This document shows positions 16,217-22,688 of a stretch of DNA of 30,368 nt, one piece after another. Under the pieces are notes generated by a model. It was given only the letters and a program-made list of their open reading frames with translations, was not told the DNA's origin and searched no databases. Source of the DNA: Clostridiales bacterium (lineage in GTDB: Bacteria > Bacillota > Clostridia > Oscillospirales > Oscillospiraceae). Made by a program: the position numbers and the translations under genes. The stretch's first letter is position 1; each line of letters begins with the position of its first letter. The stretch lies in NCBI GenBank assembly GCA_003525905.1, contig DQIA01000111.1, positions 1-30,368 on the forward strand. The letters run 5' to 3'.

Positions 16217-16245
16217 AGTATAGCATATTTCCGCAGCATTGTAAA
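16217..16245 (-). promoter_or_regulatory. Promoter of the riboswitch-giant gene transcript
   Basis: Minus strand: TTTACA (16245-16240), 17-base spacer, TATACT (16222-16217). Transcription would start near 16210, just ahead of the cobalamin riboswitch. Confidence 0.8.
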
Positions 16246-16280
16246 GCCGGATGAAAAACGTTCCGACCCTATAACCGCCG

Positions 16281-16309
16281 TTGACGGAGCGCCGAAAATA
16301 CGCTATAAT
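16281..16309 (+). promoter_or_regulatory. Promoter of the galM-thyA-folA operon
   Basis: TTGACG (16281-16286), a 17-base spacer and a perfect TATAAT (16304-16309), about 45 bases before the galM start. It is divergent from the riboswitch promoter. Confidence 0.8.
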
Positions 16310-16357
16310 TTGAATTGTATATTATGATCCGCCCCCGGCGGGAAGGAGTGCAGCATT

Positions 16358-17278
16358 ATGATCCAGTTATCTGATTTCTATGGCTACAGCATGTATACCA
16401 TCTCTTCCGATACGCTTTCCGTCTCCGTGATGAGCCTCGGTGCGACCGTCACAAAGCTTGCTTATCTGGGCCGCAATGTCGTGGTCAGCCTGAAGACTCC
16501 GGACGACTATCTGCAGGACACCAGCTATCTCGGTGCGATCGTCGGCCGCTATGCCAACCGCATTGCGGGCGGCCGCTTCCCGCTGAACGGCGAGACGGTG
16601 CAGGTCGAGCAGAACGAGGGCCGCAACCACCTGCACGGCGGCAGCGTCGGCTTCCACAAGCGCGTGTGGACCGCCGAGTGCCTCGGCGAGCAGGCCGTTC
16701 GCTTCACGCTGCACACGCCGGACGGCGACGCGGGCTATCCCGGTGAACTGACGATGCACGTCACCTATCGCGTGGAGGGCAGCCGGCTCTTCCTCGATTT
16801 TGAGGGTGTCAGCACGAAGGACACCATCCTTGCGCCAACGACGCACATGTATTTCAACCTCGGCGGCACGGAGAGCATCCTCGGAACGACGCTGCAGATC
16901 AATGCCGGCCGTTGGATCCCCGTGGACGGCGAGCTCATTCCCACCGGAGAGCTGCGCCCGGCCGAGGGCCCGTTCGACTTCCGCACGCCGCACACCATTG
17001 CGCAGAACTTTGACCATGGCTTCGTGCTCGACGGCCCGGATGCCCTTGTGGCAGAGGACGGCGGCGTCCGCCTGTCGCTGCACACGGACTACCCTGCCCT
17101 GCAGCTCTACACCGGTGAATTCCTCTCGGGCAAGCTCCATCCGAATCAGGGCTTTGCCATTGAGCCGGAGGCCTGCCCCGACACGCCGAACCATCCGGAA
17201 TTCGGCTCCTCCGTGCTGAAGGCCGGTGAGACGTTCCATCGCTCCATCGCCTATACCTTCGAATCCACCGCAAAATGA
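16358..17278 (+). CDS. galM: Aldose 1-epimerase (galactose mutarotase)
   Basis: A 306-residue aldose epimerase. It interconverts the alpha and beta anomers of hexoses such as galactose and glucose in the cytoplasm. Typical signatures are GAIVGRYANRIAGGRFPLNG, RNHLHGG with a catalytic-site histidine, PTTHMYFNLGG (second histidine, normally NHTYFNL), and IEPEACPDTPNHPEF near the C-terminus, holding the catalytic glutamate. A GGAG ribosome site lies about 9 bases upstream of ATG. The gene is first in an operon and its stop overlaps the thyA start (ATGA). Pairing a mutarotase with thymidylate synthesis genes has no metabolic logic that I can see, and no other galactose (Leloir) gene is present. 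Confidence 0.93.
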   Translation: MIQLSDFYGYSMYTISSDTLSVSVMSLGATVTKLAYLGRNVVVSLKTPDDYLQDTSYLGAIVGRYANRIAGGRFPLNGETVQVEQNEGRNHLHGGSVGFHKRVWTAECLGEQAVRFTLHTPDGDAGYPGELTMHVTYRVEGSRLFLDFEGVSTKDTILAPTTHMYFNLGGTESILGTTLQINAGRWIPVDGELIPTGELRPAEGPFDFRTPHTIAQNFDHGFVLDGPDALVAEDGGVRLSLHTDYPALQLYTGEFLSGKLHPNQGFAIEPEACPDTPNHPEFGSSVLKAGETFHRSIAYTFESTAK

Positions 17279-18105
17279 GCCGCGCCGATTTGCTCTACCG
17301 CGAGACGTGTGCACGCATCCTGCGCGAGGGCGTCTGGGACACCGATCAGTCCGTTCGCCCGCGCTGGGCGGACGGTTCCCCGGCCCATACGGTCAAGTGC
17401 TTCGGTGTGGTGAACCGCTATGATCTGCAGGAGGAATTCCCGCTCATGACGCTGCGCCGCACCTATTGGCGCTCATGCGTGGAGGAGCTTCTGTGGATCT
17501 GGCAGAAGAAGTCGAATAATGTCCACGACCTCGGCAGCCATATCTGGGACAGCTGGGCCGATGAGAGCGGCTCCATCGGCAAGGCCTACGGCTATCAGCT
17601 CGGCATCAAATACCGTTTCCCGGAGGGAGAGTTCGATCAGGTCGACCGCGTGCTATACGACCTGAAGCACAATCCGGCCAGCCGCCGCATTCTGACGAGC
17701 CTCTATAATTTTGCCGACCTGCATGAAATGGCTCTGTACCCCTGCGCCTATTCCATGACCTTCCATGTCAGCGGAAACCGGCTCGATGCCATTCTGAACC
17801 AGCGCTCGCAGGACATGCTCACGGCAAACAACTGGAACGTCGTGCAGTATGCCGTACTTGTGCACATGCTGGCGCAGGTCAGCGGTCTTGTCGCAGGCGA
17901 GCTCGTGCATGTGATCGCCGATTGCCATATCTACGACCGCCACATTCCGCTTGTCGAACAGATGCTGGAGCTGGAGCCGTATCCCGCGCCGGAATTCCGG
18001 CTCGATCCCGCGGTCACGGACTTCTATGCCTTCACGCCGGACAGCGTGCAGGTGGAGAACTACCGCTATCATCCGTTTTCGGCCAGAATTCCTGTCGCCA
18101 TTTAG
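17275..18105 (+). CDS. thyA: Thymidylate synthase
   Basis: A 276-residue ThyA-type thymidylate synthase. It methylates dUMP to dTMP with methylenetetrahydrofolate, giving dihydrofolate. The nucleophile is Cys157 in ALYPCAYSMTFHV; the PCAY form, without the histidine of the E. coli PCH motif, resembles the Bacillus subtilis ThyA branch. NQRSQDMLTANNWNVVQYA supplies the nucleotide-binding Arg, Asp and Asn, and HVIADCHIYDRH is the conserved later motif. It is translationally coupled to galM (ATGA) and followed 8 bases later by folA, which regenerates tetrahydrofolate from its product. Confidence 0.95.
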   Translation: MSRADLLYRETCARILREGVWDTDQSVRPRWADGSPAHTVKCFGVVNRYDLQEEFPLMTLRRTYWRSCVEELLWIWQKKSNNVHDLGSHIWDSWADESGSIGKAYGYQLGIKYRFPEGEFDQVDRVLYDLKHNPASRRILTSLYNFADLHEMALYPCAYSMTFHVSGNRLDAILNQRSQDMLTANNWNVVQYAVLVHMLAQVSGLVAGELVHVIADCHIYDRHIPLVEQMLELEPYPAPEFRLDPAVTDFYAFTPDSVQVENYRYHPFSARIPVAI

Positions 18106-18113
18106 GAGGAGCC

Positions 18114-18617
18114 ATGGACTGCATCGTCAACGTCACGCAAAACTGGGGCATCGGGAAGGACGGCGATCTGCTTGTCTCCATTCCCACCGACCTGCGCCGC
18201 TTCCGCGCGCTCACGACCGGGAAGACCGTGATCTATGGCCGCAAGACCCTGCTCACCTTTCCCCACGCGTGCCCGCTGCCGAACCGCGAGAACTGGATCC
18301 TCTCGGCCACGCCCGGATTCTCCGTGCCGGGCGCAGCGGTGTTTCCGTCGCTTGCGGCCCTGCAGGAAGCCCTGCGTACCCGTCCGGCAGATTCGCTGTG
18401 CCTCATCGGCGGTGCGAGCGTCTACCGCGCGCTGCTGCCGTGGTGCAGCCGCGTGCTGCTTACGCAGACCTGCGCCGACCTGCCTGCCGACCGGTTTTTC
18501 CCCGATCTGGACCGGCTCCCGAACTGGCGCTGCACGGACACCGGCCCCCTGCAGGAGGACGGCGGCCATTGCTTCCGCTATCTGACCTACGAAAACGACG
18601 CTCCGCTTCCATTATGA
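18114..18617 (+). CDS. folA: Dihydrofolate reductase
   Basis: A 167-residue DHFR. It reduces dihydrofolate, the by-product of ThyA, to tetrahydrofolate with NADPH. The start MDCIVNVTQNWGIGKDGDLL matches the DHFR N-terminus. The active-site acid is the Asp in SIPTDLRRFR (about residue 26), and TGKTVIYGRKTLLTFP and LCLIGGASVYRALLP are the two NADPH-binding motifs. AGGAGGA stands close before ATG at 18114. A longer reading frame starting inside thyA (17922) is rejected. The gene is followed by a hairpin with a T-rich tail, so it probably ends the galM-thyA-folA unit, with possible read-through into trxA. Confidence 0.93.
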   Translation: MDCIVNVTQNWGIGKDGDLLVSIPTDLRRFRALTTGKTVIYGRKTLLTFPHACPLPNRENWILSATPGFSVPGAAVFPSLAALQEALRTRPADSLCLIGGASVYRALLPWCSRVLLTQTCADLPADRFFPDLDRLPNWRCTDTGPLQEDGGHCFRYLTYENDAPLPL

Positions 18618-18628
18618 ACATAGAATTG

Positions 18629-18669
18629 CTCCCTTCTGCGCAGACTAAGCGCCGAAGGGAGTGATTTTT
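18629..18669 (+). terminator. Hairpin between folA and trxA: terminator that also holds the trxA ribosome site
   Basis: CTCCCTTC (18629-18636) pairs perfectly with GAAGGGAG (18654-18661), extended by GCG/CGC around a 9-base loop, and is followed by TGATTTTT. The 3' arm AAGGGAG is also the only Shine-Dalgarno of trxA (8 bases before its ATG), so the fold would both weaken transcription and mask translation initiation. Confidence 0.7.
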
Positions 18670-18990
18670 ATGCCGATTTTACCTTTGACGGAAGAAAATT
18701 TCGAGCAGGAGGCCCTGCAGGCCGAGGGGCCGGTGCTCGTAGACCTCTTTGCCGCGTGGTGCGGCCCGTGCCGTGCGCTTGCGCCGGTGCTGGAGACGCT
18801 GGCAGAGGCTCGGCCAGAGCTGCGCATCGGAAAGGTCGATGTGGACGCCCAGCCCGAGCTTGCGGCGCGGTTTGACGTGCTGACCGTCCCGACGCTGCTG
18901 CTGTTCCGCTCCGGCAGGCTGCTCCGGCGCACGACCGGCGCAAAAACGCTGACGGAGCTGGAGGAATTCCTGCGGAGCGGCGAAGCATGA
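18670..18990 (+). CDS. trxA: Thioredoxin
   Basis: A 106-residue thioredoxin, the classic length. The redox motif AAWCGPCRALAP has Cys31 and Cys34; the cis-proline segment is VLTVPTLLLFRSG. It reduces protein disulfides in the cytoplasm and is itself recycled by the reductase encoded next to it. I chose ATG at 18670 with GGGAG 8 bases upstream; a GTG three codons earlier lies within the ribosome site. The gene overlaps trxB by four bases (ATGA). Its ribosome site is inside the 3' arm of the hairpin after folA. Confidence 0.95.
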   Translation: MPILPLTEENFEQEALQAEGPVLVDLFAAWCGPCRALAPVLETLAEARPELRIGKVDVDAQPELAARFDVLTVPTLLLFRSGRLLRRTTGAKTLTELEEFLRSGEA

Positions 18991-19901
18991 GATGCTATGA
19001 CATGGCCGTGGTCGGGGCCGGACCGGCGGGCTGCACGGCGGCTCTCTATGCCGCCCGCGCCGGACTGGACGTGCTCGTTCTCGAGCGGCTCGGCCCCGGC
19101 GGGCAGATGGCGCAGACGCAGCACATTGAGAATTACCCCGGCTTTCCGGACGGCATCGACGGGGCAGCGCTGGCAGCCGGTATGAAGAGGGGTGCAGAGC
19201 GCGCAGGGGCCATTTTTCTGCTGGCCGACGTCCGCAGCGCGCAGCTCACCGGCCGCGTAAAGGAGCTGCAGACGGACGGCGGGCCGGTCCTTGCCCGGAC
19301 CGTTGTGCTCGCCACGGGAGCGGGCCCGCGGAGGCTCGGGCTGCCGCAGGAGGACGAGCTGCCTGGCGTGAGCTACTGCGCCGCCTGCGACGGGGCGTTT
19401 TTCCGCGGGAAGGACGTCGCCGTGGTCGGCGGCGGCAATTCCGCCGTCAGCGAAGCCCTGCTGCTGTCGAGACTGTGCCGCCATGTGTCGCTCGTGCACC
19501 GCCGCAGCACGTTCCGGGCATCTGCCGCAGAGCTGGCGGCGCTGGAAAAGCAGGACAATGTGACATTCTGCCGGAACAGCATCGTAACGGAGCTGCTGGG
19601 CCGTGAGCGCCTGACCGGCATCCGCCTGCAGAACGGCCGGGAGCTGGAGATCAGCGGCCTGTTTGTCTGCATCGGCCGCACGCCTGTCTCCGCCCTCGGC
19701 GGCGAGCAGCTCCGCCGGACGCCGGACGGCTATTACTGCGCGGACGAGACGACACGGACCGGCCTGCCGGGCGTTTTTGCCGCAGGCGACGTGCGGGAAA
19801 AGCAGCTGCGCCAGATCGTTACGGCCGTCTCGGACGGCGCAGCGGCGGCGCAGCAGGCGGAGCATTATCTGGGCAAAACGTCCCGCAGGGCGGAAATATA
19901 G
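18987..19901 (+). CDS. trxB: Thioredoxin reductase (NAD(P)/FAD-dependent)
   Basis: A 304-residue low-molecular-weight thioredoxin reductase. FAD-binding GAGPAGCTAALYAARAG is at the N-terminus, the redox-active CAACDG has Cys131 and Cys134, the second nucleotide-binding motif is VAVVGGGNSAVSEALLL, and the closing FAD motif GVFAAGDVREKQLRQIVTA is near the C-terminus. The NADPH-site HRRSTFRAS is present. It reduces the TrxA encoded just upstream, with which it is translationally coupled. The last 37 bases overlap the 3' end of the convergent homocysteine methyltransferase gene, leaving no room for a terminator between them. Confidence 0.95.
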   Translation: MRCYDMAVVGAGPAGCTAALYAARAGLDVLVLERLGPGGQMAQTQHIENYPGFPDGIDGAALAAGMKRGAERAGAIFLLADVRSAQLTGRVKELQTDGGPVLARTVVLATGAGPRRLGLPQEDELPGVSYCAACDGAFFRGKDVAVVGGGNSAVSEALLLSRLCRHVSLVHRRSTFRASAAELAALEKQDNVTFCRNSIVTELLGRERLTGIRLQNGRELEISGLFVCIGRTPVSALGGEQLRRTPDGYYCADETTRTGLPGVFAAGDVREKQLRQIVTAVSDGAAAAQQAEHYLGKTSRRAEI

Positions 19902-20740
19902 CGCGGATTCGTGCCGCAGCAGCCGCCGACGAGTGCAGCTCCGGCATCGATCAGCGTGCGCATATGCTGCGCGAATGCCTCCGGGCCCATGGAATAGATG
20001 GCCTCGCCCTCCGGCGAGATCTCCGGCATACCCGCATTCGGCTTGACAAGGAGCGGCACCTTTGCAGCTTGCCTCATGTTGCGCACAAGGCTTTCGAGCT
20101 GGTCCGGGCCGGTGGAGCAGTTGATGCCGACGGCGGCCGCGCCGAGCTCCTGCAGCGTCTCCACGGCCTCGACGCAGGTCCCGCCGAAATAGCCGCTGCC
20201 GTCGGCCTGCACCGTCATGCTGCACAGGACCGGCAGGGCGCAGACGCTCTGCGCCGCCTCGAGGGCGACGGTCATCTCGTCGATGCCGAGCATGGTCTCC
20301 ACAACGAGCAGGTCGGCCCCGGCCTTGGCCAATGCCGTAATTTGCTCCGTGTAAATTTCAAACAGCTCGTGATATGTCATCGTCCCGGCAGGCTCGAGCG
20401 GCACGCCGGTCGTTGTGAGGTCGCCTGCCACGAGCGCGCGGCCGCCTGCCGCCTCGCGCGACAGGGCGACGAGCTGCCGGTTCAGAAGCGCAACATCGTT
20501 CTCTCGGCCGCAGCGTGCAAGCCCGCGCCGGTTGGCGCAGAACGTCGGCGCATAGATGATCTGCGACCCGGCCGCGATATAGTCCCGCTGCAGAGCCAGC
20601 AGCGGCTCCGGATGCTCTGTGACCCAGACCTCTGTGCAGATGCCGCGCGGCATGCCCGCGCGCATCAGGTTCGAGCCGGTCGCGCCGTCGAGCAGCACGG
20701 GGCCGCGCGCAAGCAGCGCCTGAAAAGCTTCGTTTGTCAT
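19865..20740 (-). CDS. Homocysteine S-methyltransferase domain protein (stand-alone)
   Basis: A 291-residue protein consisting of one homocysteine S-methyltransferase domain (TIM barrel). The N-terminal LLDGATGSNLMRAGMP and the zinc-ligand cysteines in GINCSTGP (one) and GGCCGTNP (two adjacent) are all present. These domains transfer a methyl group to homocysteine to give methionine. It could be the Hcy module of a split B12-dependent methionine synthase, or an S-methylmethionine/betaine-type enzyme like MmuM; the MetH-like opening favours the former, but no cobalamin-binding partner is in the window. I chose ATG at 20740 (GGAGG 5-6 bases upstream) rather than an extension to 20800 that overlaps the promoter. 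It is convergent with trxB and overlaps it. Confidence 0.85.
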   Translation of the reverse strand: MTNEAFQALLARGPVLLDGATGSNLMRAGMPRGICTEVWVTEHPEPLLALQRDYIAAGSQIIYAPTFCANRRGLARCGRENDVALLNRQLVALSREAAGGRALVAGDLTTTGVPLEPAGTMTYHELFEIYTEQITALAKAGADLLVVETMLGIDEMTVALEAAQSVCALPVLCSMTVQADGSGYFGGTCVEAVETLQELGAAAVGINCSTGPDQLESLVRNMRQAAKVPLLVKPNAGMPEISPEGEAIYSMGPEAFAQHMRTLIDAGAALVGGCCGTNPRYISALRDVLPR

Positions 20741-20771
20741 AGGTTCCTCCGTGGTATGGATTTCTTTCTCT

Positions 20772-20800
20772 ATTCTACCCGTTTCGGCGGGAATTTGCAA
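20772..20800 (-). promoter_or_regulatory. Promoter of the homocysteine methyltransferase gene
   Basis: Minus strand: TTGCAA (20800-20795), 17-base spacer, TAGAAT (20777-20772), about 30 bases before the start codon. Confidence 0.75.
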
Positions 20801-20826
20801 TGAGAAACTTCCGCATGCATTTTCGG

Positions 20827-20855
20827 TTGCATTCCGGTGGGGTTTCTGCTAGAAT
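20827..20855 (+). promoter_or_regulatory. Promoter of the M29 aminopeptidase gene
   Basis: TTGCAT (20827-20832), 17-base spacer, TAGAAT (20850-20855), about 37 bases before ATG. It stands back to back with the very similar minus-strand promoter of the methyltransferase. Confidence 0.75.
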
Positions 20856-20892
20856 AGCGATAGATTCCATTCATTATTACAAGGAGGACAAT

Positions 20893-22116
20893 ATGAAAAA
20901 GTCCGTACTGCGCAAATATGCCACGCTGATCGCCACGGTCGGCGTCAATGTCCAGAAGGGTCAGGAGGTCTTCATCGCCGCCGAGCTCGATCAGCCCGAA
21001 TTCGTAAAGATGGTCGTTGAGGAATGCTACCGCGCCGGTGCAAAGCGCGTTGTGGTGGACTGGGACTATCAGCCGCTGACGAAGCTCCATGTCCGCTGGC
21101 GCAGCCAGAAGAACCTCTCCACGCTGGAAAACTGGGAGGAGGCCCGCTGGCAGCACTATGTTGACGAGATCCCCTGCCGCATCTACCTGATCTCCGAGGA
21201 CCCGGACGGCCTGCGCGGCGTTAATCAGGAAAAGATGGCCAAGGCCGGTCAGGCTAAGTACAAGGTCATCCGTCCGTACCGCGACCAAATTGAGAACAAG
21301 TATCAGTGGTGTATCGCAGCCGTCCCCGGCGTTGCGTGGGCCAAGAAGCTCTTCCCGAACCTGTCGAAGGCACAGGCCGTCGAGAAGCTGTGGGAAGCCA
21401 TTCTGGCCGCCTCCCGCGTGGACGACGACCCCGTCGCCGCATGGAAGGCCCATAACGAAGACCTTGCCCGCCGCTGTGCCTATCTGAACGACCTCGGCAT
21501 CACGGAGCTGGAGTATCACAGCTCGAACGGCACGAATTTCAAGGTCGGCATGATCGAAGACGCCGAATTCAAGGGCGGCGGCGAGAACTCTCTGCTCGGC
21601 CACTTCTTCAACCCGAACATCCCGACGGAGGAGGTCTTCATCTCCCCGAAGCGCGGCGTGGCAGAGGGCATCGTCTATTCCACGAAGCCGCTGTCCTATC
21701 AGGGCCAGCTTATCGAGAACTTCTCCATCCGCTTTGAGGGCGGCAAGGCCGTCGAGGTCCATGCCGAAAAGAACGAGGCCCTTCTGCAGAAGCTCATCTC
21801 CATGGATGAGGGCGCTTCCTACCTCGGCGAGTGCGCGCTCGTTCCCTATAACTCCCCGATCCAGAATTCCGGCCTGCTGTTCTACAACACGCTGTTCGAC
21901 GAGAACGCCGCCTGCCATCTGGCGCTCGGCATGGGCTTTGCCGACACGATCAAGAATTTTGAGAACTACACGCTCGACGAGTGCCGTGCCAAGGGCATCA
22001 ACGATTCCATGGTGCATGAGGACTTCATGATCGGCTCCGCCGACCTGTCCATCGACGCGCACACGCGCGACGGCCGTACCGTGCCGATCTTCCGCGACGG
22101 CAACTGGGCATTTTAA
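20893..22116 (+). CDS. Aminopeptidase, M29 family
   Basis: A 407-residue thermophilic-type (M29, AmpS/PepS-like) metallo-aminopeptidase that removes N-terminal residues from peptides in the cytoplasm. Conserved parts are SSNGTNFKVGM, NIPTEEVFISP (metal-binding glutamate), YLGECALVPYNSPI (second glutamate), CHLALGMGFA, NDSMVHEDFMIGSADLSID (histidine and aspartate ligands) and the C-terminal IFRDGNWAF. The start is fixed by AAGGAGG 5-6 bases before the ATG at 20893; an in-frame extension to 20800 passes through the promoter and is rejected. It is a single-gene unit with its own promoter and terminator. Confidence 0.93.
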   Translation: MKKSVLRKYATLIATVGVNVQKGQEVFIAAELDQPEFVKMVVEECYRAGAKRVVVDWDYQPLTKLHVRWRSQKNLSTLENWEEARWQHYVDEIPCRIYLISEDPDGLRGVNQEKMAKAGQAKYKVIRPYRDQIENKYQWCIAAVPGVAWAKKLFPNLSKAQAVEKLWEAILAASRVDDDPVAAWKAHNEDLARRCAYLNDLGITELEYHSSNGTNFKVGMIEDAEFKGGGENSLLGHFFNPNIPTEEVFISPKRGVAEGIVYSTKPLSYQGQLIENFSIRFEGGKAVEVHAEKNEALLQKLISMDEGASYLGECALVPYNSPIQNSGLLFYNTLFDENAACHLALGMGFADTIKNFENYTLDECRAKGINDSMVHEDFMIGSADLSIDAHTRDGRTVPIFRDGNWAF

Positions 22117-22160
22117 CAGGGATCTCTGAATATATCAGAGCTTTTCTGAGTCCCGAACAT

Positions 22161-22198
22161 AAAAGCTGCTGCAGCGATTGTGCTGCAGCAGCTTTTTT
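22161..22198. terminator. Bidirectional intrinsic terminator between the aminopeptidase and nrdG
   Basis: AAAAGCTGCTGCAGC and GCTGCAGCAGCTTTTTT form a perfect 11-bp GC-rich stem (GCTGCTGCAGC with GCTGCAGCAGC) with a 6-base loop, flanked by A and T runs, so it works on both strands. A weaker hairpin with a T-rich tail, CTCTGA...TCAGAG (22124-22140), precedes it on plus. Confidence 0.9.
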
Positions 22199-22688
22199 AT
22201 TCCGTTAGCAGGGTAAGCCTCCCGGTTCTGCGTGTCGCGTTCAGGTCGATGAGGCGCTGGTTCCGGCTGCCGCGCCAGCGCAGCTCCAGAGAGCGCTCCG
22301 ACTCGACATACGGTCCGTCCACGAGCACGTCGGCCGCTGCAAGCAGCCGCAGGCGCGCCGGGTCCGCCTCCTGCACGAGCGCCTCATAGCGCCAGCCCGT
22401 GTAAACCCAGACATTGCCGCCCAGCGCGTGCACGGCCTCGGCCAGCGCGGCGCATTCCGCCGCCTGCTCCATCGGCTCGCCGCCGGAGAGCGTCAGGCCG
22501 TCGAGCAGCGGATTGGCCGCATACCGCGCCAGCAGCGCCGCCGTACTTTCCTCGCGGCCGCCCGCCGGGTCATGTGTCTGTGGATTGTGACAGCCGGGAC
22601 AATGATGCGGGCAGCCCTGCGTGAATACGGTCAGTCGAAGACCGGGGCCGTCCACAATGGACTCGGAGACCGTTCCGGCAATGCGCAT
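22197..22688 (-). CDS. nrdG: Anaerobic ribonucleoside-triphosphate reductase activating protein
   Basis: A 163-residue radical-SAM activase. The iron-sulfur motif CPHHCPGC (Cys26, Cys30, Cys33; CX3CX2C) binds the [4Fe-4S] cluster, and LSGGEPMEQ is the SAM-binding GGE-type motif. It generates the glycyl radical on NrdD. Its ATG shares one base with the nrdD stop (TGATG), so the two are translationally coupled. The reading frame ends inside the right flank of the bidirectional terminator. Confidence 0.94.
   Translation of the reverse strand: MRIAGTVSESIVDGPGLRLTVFTQGCPHHCPGCHNPQTHDPAGGREESTAALLARYAANPLLDGLTLSGGEPMEQAAECAALAEAVHALGGNVWVYTGWRYEALVQEADPARLRLLAAADVLVDGPYVESERSLELRWRGSRNQRLIDLNATRRTGRLTLLTE

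Noticed and set aside
18645..20225. 526-codon open frame on the minus strand
   Set aside because: Antisense to trxA and trxB and overlapping the methyltransferase in another frame; no domain.
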